64,000 nt of DNA from Pseudomonas sp. 8Z (GTDB taxonomy: Bacteria; Pseudomonadota; Gammaproteobacteria; Pseudomonadales; Pseudomonadaceae): positions 383,755 through 447,754 of the forward strand of contig NZ_LR733827.1 of the NCBI RefSeq assembly GCF_902506535.1, in the 5' to 3' direction. The notes beneath the pieces are model-generated. The model ran no database searches. It saw only the letters and a list, made by a program, of their open reading frames with translations, and was not told where the DNA came from. The position numbers and the translations under genes are program-made. The stretch's first letter is position 1. The number at the start of each line of letters is the position of its first letter. This document shows positions 26,422 through 33,541 of this stretch, piece after piece.

Positions 26422-27147
26422 ATGTATAGATGGTGGTGGGGAGTACTCCTGTCGTTGTGGGCCTTAGCGGCATCTGCGGAGCAACTGAATGTCGGCTTTG
26501 GCAGTAACAAGCCACCTTATGTGTTCGAAGGAGAGCCGCGCGGGCTAGAGTACGAGCTGGTAGGCCGGGCGGCGCAGAATGCCGGGTTCGAGGTCGTGGC
26601 TTACTACATGCCGATGGAACGGCTGCATTTGATGCTCAGGCGCGGTGAGATCGACGCCATTACCACCACCAATCAAAACAGTGGTGTCAGCGCGTACTAC
26701 TCGGACGTTTATATTTATTACCGTAACTTCGCCGTGGCTTTGGCCGAGCGGGCCTATCGCATCGATACCATTGCCGATCTCGGTCGCCATTCGATCAGCA
26801 CCTTCCAGAGGGCACGCCAGCTCATGGGGCCTGAGTTCGAGCGCATGGCGTCGAGTAATCCGCAATATCGAGAAGAGGCTCAGCAGATCAACCGTAACCG
26901 CTTGCTGTACAGCGGGCGTGTCGACGTGGTGGTTGGCGATGAGCGCATCATTCGCTATTTCAATAAGCTCGTGGCCGACCAGGTCGACGTGACTCAACCC
27001 TTGACGTGGTACGAGCTTTTCCCACCGACACCCTATCGCGTCGGTTTTCGCCTCGACAGCCAACGTCTGCGATTCAATGCAGGTCTTCATCAACTGCGGG
27101 AAAGTGGTGAGTACGAGCGAATCATTCAGCGTTACCTGAGCGACTGA
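26422..27147 (+). CDS. Periplasmic solute-binding-like protein
   Basis: 241 residues with signal peptide MYRWWWGVLLSLWALAASA and mature start EQLNVGFGSNKPPYVFEGEPRGLEYELVGRAAQ, the family 3 binding-protein opening. The second lobe includes GRVDVVVGDERIIRYF. GGAGG lies just before the ATG. There are no ABC partners next to it. It resembles in layout the orphan at 5051. Confidence 0.85.
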   Translation: MYRWWWGVLLSLWALAASAEQLNVGFGSNKPPYVFEGEPRGLEYELVGRAAQNAGFEVVAYYMPMERLHLMLRRGEIDAITTTNQNSGVSAYYSDVYIYYRNFAVALAERAYRIDTIADLGRHSISTFQRARQLMGPEFERMASSNPQYREEAQQINRNRLLYSGRVDVVVGDERIIRYFNKLVADQVDVTQPLTWYELFPPTPYRVGFRLDSQRLRFNAGLHQLRESGEYERIIQRYLSD

Positions 27148-27233
27148 AACCTGGCGAAACCTTTAGGCGGCTGCCTCTTCGTTTGCGTTGTAGCACCCTA
27201 TGCGCCGGTTTTATCCGTGCAGGAGCCACCTAG

Positions 27234-28376
27234 ATGCCGCGTCCCATCCCTTTCATCTGCTTGGCGCTGTTTGCTCTGTTTGGCATCTCGCCTGCTTGGG
27301 CGCAAGAGCAGCGCATGGCCACTGAACTAGGTTCATTGCAGGTACAGACCGTAGCCGAAGGGCTGGTCTACCCCTGGGCCGTGGCATTTCTACCGGATGA
27401 TCAGGGATATCTGGTCAGCGAAAGGCCTGGCCAGCTACGCCGTGTGAGTGCCGAGGGTGAGCTGTCGGCGCCTCTGCCTGGCGTTCCGCAGGTCTATGCT
27501 TCGGGGCAGGGCGGGCTGCTCGATGTCGTGCTGTCTCCGTCATTTAGTGAGGATCGACTTGTCTACCTGTCGTACGCCGAGGCTGGCGATGGTGCGGCAG
27601 GCACTGCGGTTGGGCGCGGTCGTTTGTCGGCCAGTGCCGATGCACTGGAAGATTTTCAGGTGATCTTCCGTCAGCAGCCCAAGCTTTCCACTGGCGCGCA
27701 TTTCGGCTCGCGTTTGGTATTTGATCGCAACGGCCATCTGTTCATTGCCCTGGGCGACAATAACCAGCGTCCTACGGCGCAGGATCTCGACAAGCTTCAG
27801 GGCAAGCTCGTGCGTATTTACCCCGATGGTCGTATCCCCGAGGACAATCCTTTCGTTGGTCAGAATGGTGCGCGTCCGGAAATCTGGTCCTACGGTCACC
27901 GTAATCAGCAGGGCGCAGCCCTAAATCCCTGGACAGGCGCGCTGTGGACGCATGAACACGGCCCACGCGGTGGTGATGAGGTCAATATTCCCCAAGCTGG
28001 CAAGAACTATGGCTGGCCGCTGGCCACGCATGGCATCAACTATTCGATGCTGCCGATTCCCGAGGCCAAAGGGGAGACCGTCGAGGGTACAGAGCCGCCA
28101 TACCATGTCTGGGAGAAATCACCGGCGATCAGTGGTATGGCGTTTTACGATGCTGAGCGTTTCCCGGCTTGGCAGCGTAGCGTGTTCATTGGTGCGTTGG
28201 CTGGTCAGGCGCTGATTCGCTTGCAGCTCGACGGTGATCGCGTGGTACACGAAGAGCGCCTGCTGCAATCGCTTAGCACACGGCTGCGCGATGTACGGCA
28301 GGGGCCGGACGGCTATCTCTACGTGTTGACGGACTCGCCCAATGGACAATTACTGCGCCTAGGGCTGGCGCAGTAG
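27234..28376 (+). CDS. PQQ-dependent aldose sugar dehydrogenase (YliI/Asd family)
   Basis: A 380-residue periplasmic six-bladed beta-propeller. The signal peptide is PRPIPFICLALFALFGISPAWA. The family opening is VAEGLVYPWAVAFLPDDQGYLVSERPGQLRRV; YGHRNQQGAALNPWTGALWTHEHGPRGGDEVNIPQAGKNYGWP carries the catalytic His and PQQ/calcium ligands. Length equals that of E. coli YliI (about 371). It oxidises aldose sugars to lactones using PQQ made elsewhere. The C-terminus (RDVRQGPDGYLYVLTDSPNGQLLRL) is complete. Confidence 0.93.
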   Translation: MPRPIPFICLALFALFGISPAWAQEQRMATELGSLQVQTVAEGLVYPWAVAFLPDDQGYLVSERPGQLRRVSAEGELSAPLPGVPQVYASGQGGLLDVVLSPSFSEDRLVYLSYAEAGDGAAGTAVGRGRLSASADALEDFQVIFRQQPKLSTGAHFGSRLVFDRNGHLFIALGDNNQRPTAQDLDKLQGKLVRIYPDGRIPEDNPFVGQNGARPEIWSYGHRNQQGAALNPWTGALWTHEHGPRGGDEVNIPQAGKNYGWPLATHGINYSMLPIPEAKGETVEGTEPPYHVWEKSPAISGMAFYDAERFPAWQRSVFIGALAGQALIRLQLDGDRVVHEERLLQSLSTRLRDVRQGPDGYLYVLTDSPNGQLLRLGLAQ

Positions 28377-28382
28377 AGCGTG

Positions 28383-28574
28383 TTACTTGCGGCTGATGGT
28401 GATTTGCCGAGTGCCGCCAGTCTGCTGACCGCTGACGCCCTTGGCGATCTGCTGAATTTCGCCGCCATCACTGATGAAGGCGGCGATCTGCGCCTCCAGC
28501 GATTCACGGGTGGCCACTGCCGGTTCGGGTTTGCTGGCTTTGCTGGAAGAGGATTTGACGCGCAGGGTAGCCAT
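28383..28574 (-). CDS. Hypothetical 63-residue protein
   Basis: A small basic protein: MATLRVKSSSSKASKPEPAV, then a helical segment SLEAQIAAFISDGGEIQQIAKGVSGQQTGGTRQITISRK. No signal peptide or membrane helix. It converges on the sugar dehydrogenase with 6 bases between stops and is divergent from cvfB. Similar short proteins with an EIQQIPKG-like motif exist as pseudomonad conserved hypotheticals, in my memory; function unknown. Confidence 0.75.
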   Translation of the reverse strand: MATLRVKSSSSKASKPEPAVATRESLEAQIAAFISDGGEIQQIAKGVSGQQTGGTRQITISRK

Positions 28575-28805
28575 GAGCTTTCTCTTGTCTTTTCAGTGAG
28601 CGGCCGTCCATTGTGCCTGAATGGGCGCGTTTCTGCTCGCACGATTGCCTCGCTCGTGCCGTGCAGAGCCTCTATGCGGACTAGAAAAACCTGTCTGCTC
28701 AGCCAGTTGGCAGTCACCTGACCGGCTGTCGAATAACGTCCAGGGCCGCCCGATAATGGCTCAACTGGTTTAGAATGCTCGGCTGTTTTGGTGAGGTGAA
28801 ACGCG

Positions 28806-29648
28806 ATGGCCTTGATTGGGCGGATGAATTCTTTGCAGGTGGTCAAACACACCGACTTCGGGCTGTACCTCGATGGCGGCGCCGATGGCGAAATCCTCCT
28901 GCCCAAACGCTACATCCCCAAGGACACGCCCAGCGAAGTCGAAGACTGGCTCAACGTGTTCATCTACTTCGACAGCGAAGACAAGCTGATCGCTACCACG
29001 CAAAAGCCGAAGATCCAGCTCGGCGAATTCGCCAGCCTCAAGGTCGTCGACATCAACCGCATTGGCCTGTTTCTCGATTGGGGGTTGGCCAAGGATCTGT
29101 TACTGCCGCACTCCGAGGAAAAGCGTCCGCTGCAGCTTGGCGACTATTGCGTGGTCTACCTCTATCTGGACAAGCGCACCCGCCGCCTAACCGCCACCGC
29201 ACGCCTGGATCGCTACCTTGATCAGACACCGGCGCCATACCAGGCCGGTCAGGAAGTCGACCTGCTGGTTGCTGAGCGTACCGACCTGGGCTTCAAGGCC
29301 ATCATCAACGGCAAGCACTGGGGCCTGATCCACAAGAATGAACTGTTCAAGTTCGTGCGTAGTGGCATGCGCGAGAAGGGCTACATCAAGGAAATGCGTA
29401 CCGACGGCAAGATCAGCCTCAGCCTGCAGCCTATCGGCCGCGAGGCCGCCACCGGCCTGACCGAGCAGATCCTTGAGCGCCTGCGTGAGCAGGGCGGCGT
29501 GTTGGCCCTGAGCGACAAAAGCCCGCCAGAAGCGATCACCGAGCAGTTCCGGGTCAGTAAGGGCAACTTCAAAAAAGCTATCGGCGGCCTCTATAAAGAC
29601 GGGCGAATTCGTATACACGACGACCGAATCGAACTACTCGGTGACTGA
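28806..29648 (+). CDS. CvfB-family S1-like RNA-binding protein
   Basis: A 280-residue protein, MALIGRMNSLQVVKHTDFGL. It has S1/OB-fold repeats (LQVVKHTDFGLYLDGG, LKVVDINRIGLFLDWGLAKDLLLPHSEE, VDLLVAERTDLGFKAIINGKHWGLIHKNELF) followed by a C-terminal winged helix (EQFRVSKGNFKKAIGGLYKDGRIRIHDDRIELL). This is the domain order of YitL/CvfB, an RNA-binding regulator with pleiotropic effects. Length is normal. It is the last gene before tRNA-Thr. Confidence 0.93.
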   Translation: MALIGRMNSLQVVKHTDFGLYLDGGADGEILLPKRYIPKDTPSEVEDWLNVFIYFDSEDKLIATTQKPKIQLGEFASLKVVDINRIGLFLDWGLAKDLLLPHSEEKRPLQLGDYCVVYLYLDKRTRRLTATARLDRYLDQTPAPYQAGQEVDLLVAERTDLGFKAIINGKHWGLIHKNELFKFVRSGMREKGYIKEMRTDGKISLSLQPIGREAATGLTEQILERLREQGGVLALSDKSPPEAITEQFRVSKGNFKKAIGGLYKDGRIRIHDDRIELLGD

Positions 29649-29699
29649 TCGCTCGCTTGAGTCCCGCGGTGCCAACTCGCATAATGCGCGGGTCTTCTT

Positions 29700-29775
29700 G
29701 CCGGTGTAGCTCAGTTGGTAGAGCAGCGCATTCGTAATGCGAAGGTCGCAGGTTCGACTCCTGTTTCCGGCACCA
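29700..29775 (+). tRNA. tRNA-Thr(CGT)
   Basis: A complete 76-base cloverleaf: acceptor GCCGGTG, D arm GCTCAGTTGGTAGAGC, anticodon loop with CGT (TTCGTAA), variable AGGTC, T arm with GGTTCGACTCC, encoded CCA at the 3' end. It is very close to the E. coli tRNA-Thr(CGT) pattern. Its 3' half has served as an integration target (see the direct repeat at 31023). Confidence 0.96.
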
Positions 29776-29817
29776 CAAAAAATCAAAGGGTTAGCTTCGG
29801 CTAGCCCTTTGTTTTTT
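29731..29817 (+). repeat. attL-like repeat: tRNA-Thr 3' part plus terminator
   Basis: From TTCGTAATGCGAAGG through the terminator this segment recurs at 31023-31107 as a direct repeat of about 86 bases. The second copy has one G/A change in the T arm, lost one G of CCGG and one A of the A run, and has a changed T run. The intact copy belongs to the functional tRNA. Confidence 0.85.
29784..29817 (+). terminator. tRNA-Thr terminator
   Basis: CAAAGGGTTAGC at 29784-29795, loop TTCG, and GCTAGCCCTTTG to 29811 (one G-T pair), followed by TTTTTT. This is a textbook intrinsic terminator. Confidence 0.9.
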
Positions 29818-29956
29818 CAGCAGGTGTCCCACAAGTGTCCCATTCTTGTCTCAGCAGGGAGAGGGGCGAATGAGTCAGCACCGTTGAGAAGTGATCAGGC
29901 GCCAGGTGCGAATAACGCATGGTCATCTTGATGTCGCCGTGGCCGAGGCCCGTCAG
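29801..29956 (-). pseudogene. C-terminal remnant of a tyrosine integrase
   Basis: On the minus strand the frame ending at the TAG at 29801-29803 (inside the tRNA terminator) reads LTGLGHGDIKMTMRYSHLAP and continues to KTKG. The LGH..IKMTMRYSHL string with the catalytic His and Tyr is the C-terminal box of phage-type tyrosine recombinases. Upstream of about 29956 the similarity stops and a different frame on the other strand begins, so all but the last 50 or so residues are gone. Its place against the tRNA is what an integrase gene of a tRNA-Thr element would have. Confidence 0.75.
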
Positions 29957-29958
29957 CC

Positions 29959-30183
29959 TTGGCCAAGAGCACGGCCATCAGCGATCGTCGCCGATGGCAG
30001 ACCGTGGCGACCGACACCAGAACCAAGACCAGGGTGGAAGACCTGTCCGCGCTGCTGGCGGCATACCCTGAGTACGAGCTGTACATTGTTCGAGGGGAGG
30101 TTGATCCATCCCGAGGACAGATCAGTCCGGCTTATGCCGAAGCAGACCTAAAATTGGCAGGACAAGAAGCGGGCAGCAGGTAA
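29959..30183 (+). CDS. Hypothetical short protein in the integration scar
   Basis: A 74-residue frame from a TTG: MAKSTAISDRRRWQTVATDT, then RTKTRVEDLSALLAAYPEYELYIVRGEVDPSRG. The amino-acid string looks coding but the start is at the junction with the integrase remnant, so this is likely the 3' part of a larger mobile-element gene. No recognised domain. Confidence 0.45.
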   Translation: MAKSTAISDRRRWQTVATDTRTKTRVEDLSALLAAYPEYELYIVRGEVDPSRGQISPAYAEADLKLAGQEAGSR

Positions 30184-30303
30184 CAACGGAAGTGGCCCGG
30201 CGATGGTTTATGCGTGGAATCTGGACTCTAAACTGGTCATAGAGGCCCTGCTAAGTGTCTAGCAAATGTTTGTTCAAGAGTGGAGGCTTCAGATTCAATA
30301 TGT

Positions 30304-30591
30304 TCATGCAAACGCCAGCCTTCCAACCTGCTGCAGATCTACATGCTGGCGGGCATTCCATAAGTCGTAAGCATCCTGCATGGCTAGCCAGCTCTCAGGT
30401 GAGCGACCAAGTGCTACCGAGAGGCGCAGAGCCATTTCCGGCGTTACGCGGCTGGTGCCCTTGAGCACACGGCTCAGGGTCGAGGGTGCTACGCGCAGCT
30501 TTTCGGCCAGCTCACGACCGCTGATGCCGTTCGGCTCCAAGTAGATGTCGGTGATGAATTCACCGGGATGGGGCGGGTTGTGCATGTTCAT
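30304..30591 (-). CDS. higA: HigA-type antitoxin (XRE family)
   Basis: A 95-residue protein, NMHNPPHPGEFITDIYLEP. It has a helix-turn-helix (ISGRELAEKLRVAPSTLSRVLKGTSRVTPEMALRLSVALGRSPESWLAMQDAYDLW), the hallmark of HigA antitoxins. Its ATG shares one base with the toxin stop (TGATG), toxin gene first, the normal higBA order. It neutralises HigB and represses the operon. Confidence 0.95.
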   Translation of the reverse strand: MNMHNPPHPGEFITDIYLEPNGISGRELAEKLRVAPSTLSRVLKGTSRVTPEMALRLSVALGRSPESWLAMQDAYDLWNARQHVDLQQVGRLAFA

Positions 30592-30869
30592 CAGTGGTAA
30601 TCCTCATAGTCCAGGACATAAGCGTTTCCGTCGCGAAACTCGAACGTCAGCCGCCAGTTGCCGTTCACCATGATCGACCAGCGCCCACGCATTTCTCCCT
30701 TGAGCGGGTGCAGGCGAAAGCCTGGGATATCCATGTCGTCTACCGTCATGGCCGTATCCAGGGCTGCTAGCTGCATTCGTAGCCGCTTGACATGGGTGGG
30801 TTGTACGCCTGCTGTGCTGCCCGTCTCGAAGAGCTTGCGCAGCCCTTTGTGCTGGAAAGATTTGATCAT
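30591..30869 (-). CDS. higB: HigB-type toxin (RelE superfamily mRNA interferase)
   Basis: A 92-residue protein, MIKSFQHKGLRKLFETGSTA. Features are LHPLKGEMRGRWSIMVNGNWRLTFEFRDGNAYVLDYEDYH, the conserved C-terminal beta sheet and basic residues of HigB/RelE. It cleaves mRNA on ribosomes until bound by HigA. The module is between the two tRNA-derived repeats and could have stabilised the lost island; it now survives without it. Confidence 0.95.
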   Translation of the reverse strand: MIKSFQHKGLRKLFETGSTAGVQPTHVKRLRMQLAALDTAMTVDDMDIPGFRLHPLKGEMRGRWSIMVNGNWRLTFEFRDGNAYVLDYEDYH

Positions 30870-30884
30870 TGGCGAAGCCTAGCA

Positions 30885-30896
30885 TGTTGCGCAACA
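30885..30896. promoter_or_regulatory. Palindromic site in front of higBA
   Basis: TGTTGCGCAACA at 30885-30896 is a perfect 12-base palindrome, followed by another GCAAC half-site at 30899-30903. It lies 16 bases upstream of the higB start, in the expected operator/promoter position for HigA binding. Confidence 0.6.
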
Positions 30897-31022
30897 CGCA
30901 ACAACTTGAGGTGTCCCTAAATGGGGCTCGGGGGCAGGTTAGTGAAGGATTATCACATCGAAGGTGCTCTAGAAGCCTCGGTTTTACTGACTTCCAGCTT
31001 ATACGGAAGGAGGTGCCGTATT

Positions 31023-31107
31023 TTCGTAATGCGAAGGTCGCAGGTTCGGCTCCTGTTTCCGCACCACAAAAATCAAAGGGTTAGCTTCGGCTAGCCCTTT
31101 GTTGTTT
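31023..31107 (+). repeat. attR-like degenerate copy of tRNA-Thr 3' end and terminator
   Basis: A direct repeat of 29731-29817 with four small changes (see that entry). It lacks the tRNA 5' half, so it is not a tRNA gene. Together the two copies mark the ends of an old site-specific insertion of about 1.29 kb, now mostly deleted. Confidence 0.85.
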
Positions 31108-31139
31108 CTGGCGCTTTCCCCGACGTGCCCCTATGCCAG

Positions 31140-31346
31140 TTAGCTGCCGCCTGGATAGCAGAGAGGGTCTTGGACGACGCCGTATTTGTCGAGCATCAAG
31201 CCTGCTGGGTGCGTAAGACGCTCAGGGCCGCTTGGCTCTGGTGTGATGTCGAAGCCTTCCAGGCGCTGGCTGGCGGGATGGTTCGACTGGAGGATCTTGG
31301 CGTAGTAGGTCTTTTGTCTTCCAGAGTCATATTGGGCATCGTGCAA
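31140..31346 (-). CDS. Hypothetical short protein, perhaps frameshifted
   Basis: A 68-residue frame with KTYYAKILQSNHPASQRLEGFDITPEPSGPE. A neighbouring frame in the same strand supplies MPNMTLEDKR just upstream, so the original protein may have joined the two and lost a base. The pattern (basic helix, then RLEGF) is loosely like small antitoxins of the VbhA type, but I cannot support that name. It is between the att copy and the NaeI-like gene, on the opposite strand. Confidence 0.35.
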   Translation of the reverse strand: MHDAQYDSGRQKTYYAKILQSNHPASQRLEGFDITPEPSGPERLTHPAGLMLDKYGVVQDPLCYPGGS

Positions 31347-31446
31347 ACCTCGTGCGCGAGATGCCGACCGTTATAGCGGATGCGGGTTTGCTGCGTCTTG
31401 CAGGTTTTTTCGCTGGGCAAGGCCAGGGGGAGTCATTGAGCGCGGT

Positions 31447-31494
31447 AGCGACCTCTCACGTGGATATACTTGCGTATCCATCTGAGAGGTCGCT
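31447..31494 (+). promoter_or_regulatory. Long inverted repeat/hairpin in the leader of the NaeI-like gene
   Basis: AGCGACCTCTCA at 31447-31458 and its exact reverse complement TGAGAGGTCGCT at 31483-31494 enclose a nested TGGATA (31461-31466)/TATCCA (31475-31480). The 48-base structure ends 14 bases before the ATG at 31509, directly against the GAGG ribosome binding site. It could be an operator or an mRNA hairpin that limits translation. Confidence 0.75.
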
Positions 31495-31508
31495 GAGGCT
31501 AGACAAGA

Positions 31509-32321
31509 ATGACTCTTTTCCAACATCCGTCTGTATCTGTGGCTTCTGATGAGCCGTTGAATCAGGTCCAAGGCTTTTTGCTTAGCAAGCCTGATCTGCT
31601 CGGTGTCGTAGGGCGAGCTATTCGGAAGGCTTTCGATGAGGTTATCGACGGCCCTAGAACCGGGCGCTATTGCATTGAGCAGTTGGAAAAAACGGAAAAG
31701 ACCTACATTGGCACCAAGATCGAGATTGTCTTGCGTAACGAGTTGGGGCTCGAGCGAGGCTGGGAATTGGATAACCTGATCGTCGGGCATGAGGTGGACA
31801 CCAAGTTCACCATCGGCAGTACCTGGATGATTCCACGAGAGGCTGTTGGGCAGCTCTGTTTATTAGTGACCGGTGATGACAACTTAGGTCAGTGCGGCAT
31901 GGGCATTCTTCGGATGGTGCCGGGGGTGCTCACCAATGGCGCAAATCAAGACGGTAAGAAGAGCGTATCGGCACTGGGCAAGGAACAAATCACCTGGCTT
32001 GCGCGAGGGCCGATGCCGCGTAACTTTATGCTTGATTTACCGGATGTTGCACGGGGCGAGATTATGTCCGCTACAAGCGGCAGGCAGGCGATCTGGGCTC
32101 TGTTTCGCAACGCAACCGGTCGGCTGATTCCTCGTGCTGTCATCGAGCAGGTCGCGCAGCAGAAGGATGCGGCCAAGCGTGCCCGAGAGGCGAAGGCTGT
32201 ACTCGCGAGTGAAGGTATTCAGGTTTTGTGTGCGACGTACAGGGAGGATCGTGCCGAGATCATGCGGCATGGGTTTGCCCGTTTTAACGACGACGACTGG
32301 CTCAGCATGCCAATACGGTAG
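31509..32321 (+). CDS. NaeI-family type II restriction endonuclease
   Basis: A 270-residue protein with the strong NaeI-like string DGPRTGRYCIEQLEKTEKTYIGTKIEI, then GHEVDTKF. NaeI catalytic residues E70, D86, D95 and K97 correspond to E72, D88, D97 and K99 here with a constant shift of two, so the cleavage site is complete. The second domain retains RLIPRAVIEQVAQQKDAAKR and SEGIQVL, the part that binds the second DNA site in NaeI. It is shorter than NaeI (about 317). NaeI cuts GCCGGC; the site of this enzyme is an inference only. No methyltransferase gene lies in the window. Confidence 0.88.
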   Translation: MTLFQHPSVSVASDEPLNQVQGFLLSKPDLLGVVGRAIRKAFDEVIDGPRTGRYCIEQLEKTEKTYIGTKIEIVLRNELGLERGWELDNLIVGHEVDTKFTIGSTWMIPREAVGQLCLLVTGDDNLGQCGMGILRMVPGVLTNGANQDGKKSVSALGKEQITWLARGPMPRNFMLDLPDVARGEIMSATSGRQAIWALFRNATGRLIPRAVIEQVAQQKDAAKRAREAKAVLASEGIQVLCATYREDRAEIMRHGFARFNDDDWLSMPIR

Positions 32322-32551
32322 CTCCCCTTGTCGATAGACTTTGGTGCAGCGTAGAACAGAGTGGTTGCTGGGCGTTTTGCGGTGCGCTGGCCGTCTGGCG
32401 AGGCTTTGAGGTGCTTGTCAGCGGGCGTGGACTGAACTGCACTCCGGGCTGAGCACTGCTGCGAGGTGTTGTGCTTGCAGGCGAGCGCGGAGGTGTTTGT
32501 GAGTGAGTGGCGCTGCAGTGTGCAGCCCCCGCGCAAACCTTACGCGGTGGC

Positions 32552-32854
32552 TCAGTACATCAGGTTATAGCTGACGTAGCCCAACATGCCGAAGGCGAAC
32601 AGGAATATGCCGTATACCGGCCAGAGGCTGTCTTGTCGTGAGGGTGTGCTGTGCTCGTTGAGCATGTCCTGAGCTTGGCGTTGCATATGGCTAAGGTGCT
32701 GAAGGTTCTTCGGGGGATGGATGATTTTCACCGCCGACGGGGCATTGGGTGCGAATGTTTGGGGGCGTGGCGATGTGCTGAAATTGTCCCAGGACGGCTG
32801 TTTGCCAATGCGGTTGGGTACAGCGGTGTGCCACGTTTGGGATTCCATGCCCAT
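32552..32854 (-). CDS. Hypothetical protein with C-terminal membrane anchor
   Basis: A 100-residue protein: soluble N-terminal part rich in Pro, Ser and Gln (WHTAVPNRIGKQPSWDNFST), a short helical stretch (LQHLSHMQRQAQDMLNEH), and one C-terminal membrane helix (WPVYGIFLFAFGMLGYVSYNL). AGGAGG is four bases before the ATG. No family recognised. Confidence 0.65.
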   Translation of the reverse strand: MGMESQTWHTAVPNRIGKQPSWDNFSTSPRPQTFAPNAPSAVKIIHPPKNLQHLSHMQRQAQDMLNEHSTPSRQDSLWPVYGIFLFAFGMLGYVSYNLMY

Positions 32855-33034
32855 TTTGCCTCCTGGCTAGGTGCTATCACGGTGCCACCATGCTACAGCA
32901 GGTTGCTAAAAATGCTAGCAATATGTGATGTGGTCGTGGTTTTGCTCGGCGCCAGTCGCTGCAACCATTTAAGAAAGCCGGGTCAAAGAATTTGAGTGTG
33001 GGGGAATGTCGTTTTTCAATCATGGGAGGTATCG

Positions 33035-33361
33035 ATGCTGTTACGTGCCTTATCAGTGGCAGCGTTATGTCTGTGCGGCGCAGTGGCGCTGGCTGCAGAG
33101 CCGCCAACTATTCGCGTTGTTCCTAAGAGTTATGTCAGCCCTGGCGCCAGTGGCAGCGTCTCCGAGTCCACGCAGTACCAACAATACGATCTGTACGGCG
33201 GTCAGCGTTTGCCGTCGGGTAGCGTTAGGCAGGAGAGCGGCTATGGCAGTTATTCCAGCGAAATGCGTGGAAATATCCGGCAGAGCACCGAATATCCCGG
33301 TGGTTTTAGGATCGAGCGACAACCGGGGATTGGGACTTATGAACAGCAACGTAGCCGTTAG
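33035..33361 (+). CDS. Hypothetical exported protein rich in Gly/Ser/Tyr/Gln
   Basis: 108 residues from the ATG at 33035 (GGGAGG five bases upstream); an in-frame ATG at 32996 is less likely. The signal peptide is LLRALSVAALCLCGAVALAA. The mature part is low-complexity and polar (SGSVSESTQYQQYDLYGGQRLPSGS, SGYGSYSSEMRGNIRQSTEYPGGF), probably disordered or surface-adhesive. It ends 9 bases before the MITE-like element. Confidence 0.75.
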   Translation: MLLRALSVAALCLCGAVALAAEPPTIRVVPKSYVSPGASGSVSESTQYQQYDLYGGQRLPSGSVRQESGYGSYSSEMRGNIRQSTEYPGGFRIERQPGIGTYEQQRSR

Positions 33362-33369
33362 AGGTGCCT

Positions 33370-33514
33370 TAGGTTCTGTACGAAAAGTGCCTGCGCTCGG
33401 TGATGCTTCGTTAAAAACAGGTTCGGAATGCTCATTTACAGCTCGTAAACTCCGCTTCCTCACCTGTTTTTGCCTCGCCTGACCTTCGCTCGACGACTTT
33501 TCGTACAGAACCTA
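33370..33514. mobile_element. MITE-like 145-bp palindromic element
   Basis: Perfect 18-bp terminal inverted repeats AGGTTCTGTACGAAAAGT (33371-33388) and its complement (33496-33513) with TA at both outer ends, matching a TA target duplication. The interior has a second inverted pair (AAAAACAGG and CCTGTTTTT) and a central TTTAC/GTAAA, so the whole element can fold into one long imperfect hairpin. No transposase frame. The ends suggest mobilisation by an IS630- or IS5/IS427-like transposase. Confidence 0.8.
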
Positions 33515-33541
33515 GAGTGCATTCGAGGCGCGTTGTTGTGT

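Noticed and set aside
31023..31062. Second tRNA gene after higBA
   Set aside because: Only the 3' part of tRNA-Thr is present and it has lost a G in the acceptor stem; it is an att-site copy.
29818..33514. CRISPR array or larger defence island around the NaeI-like gene
   Set aside because: No repeated spacer-repeat units and no cas, methylase, helicase or other defence genes are visible; only the nuclease and higBA.
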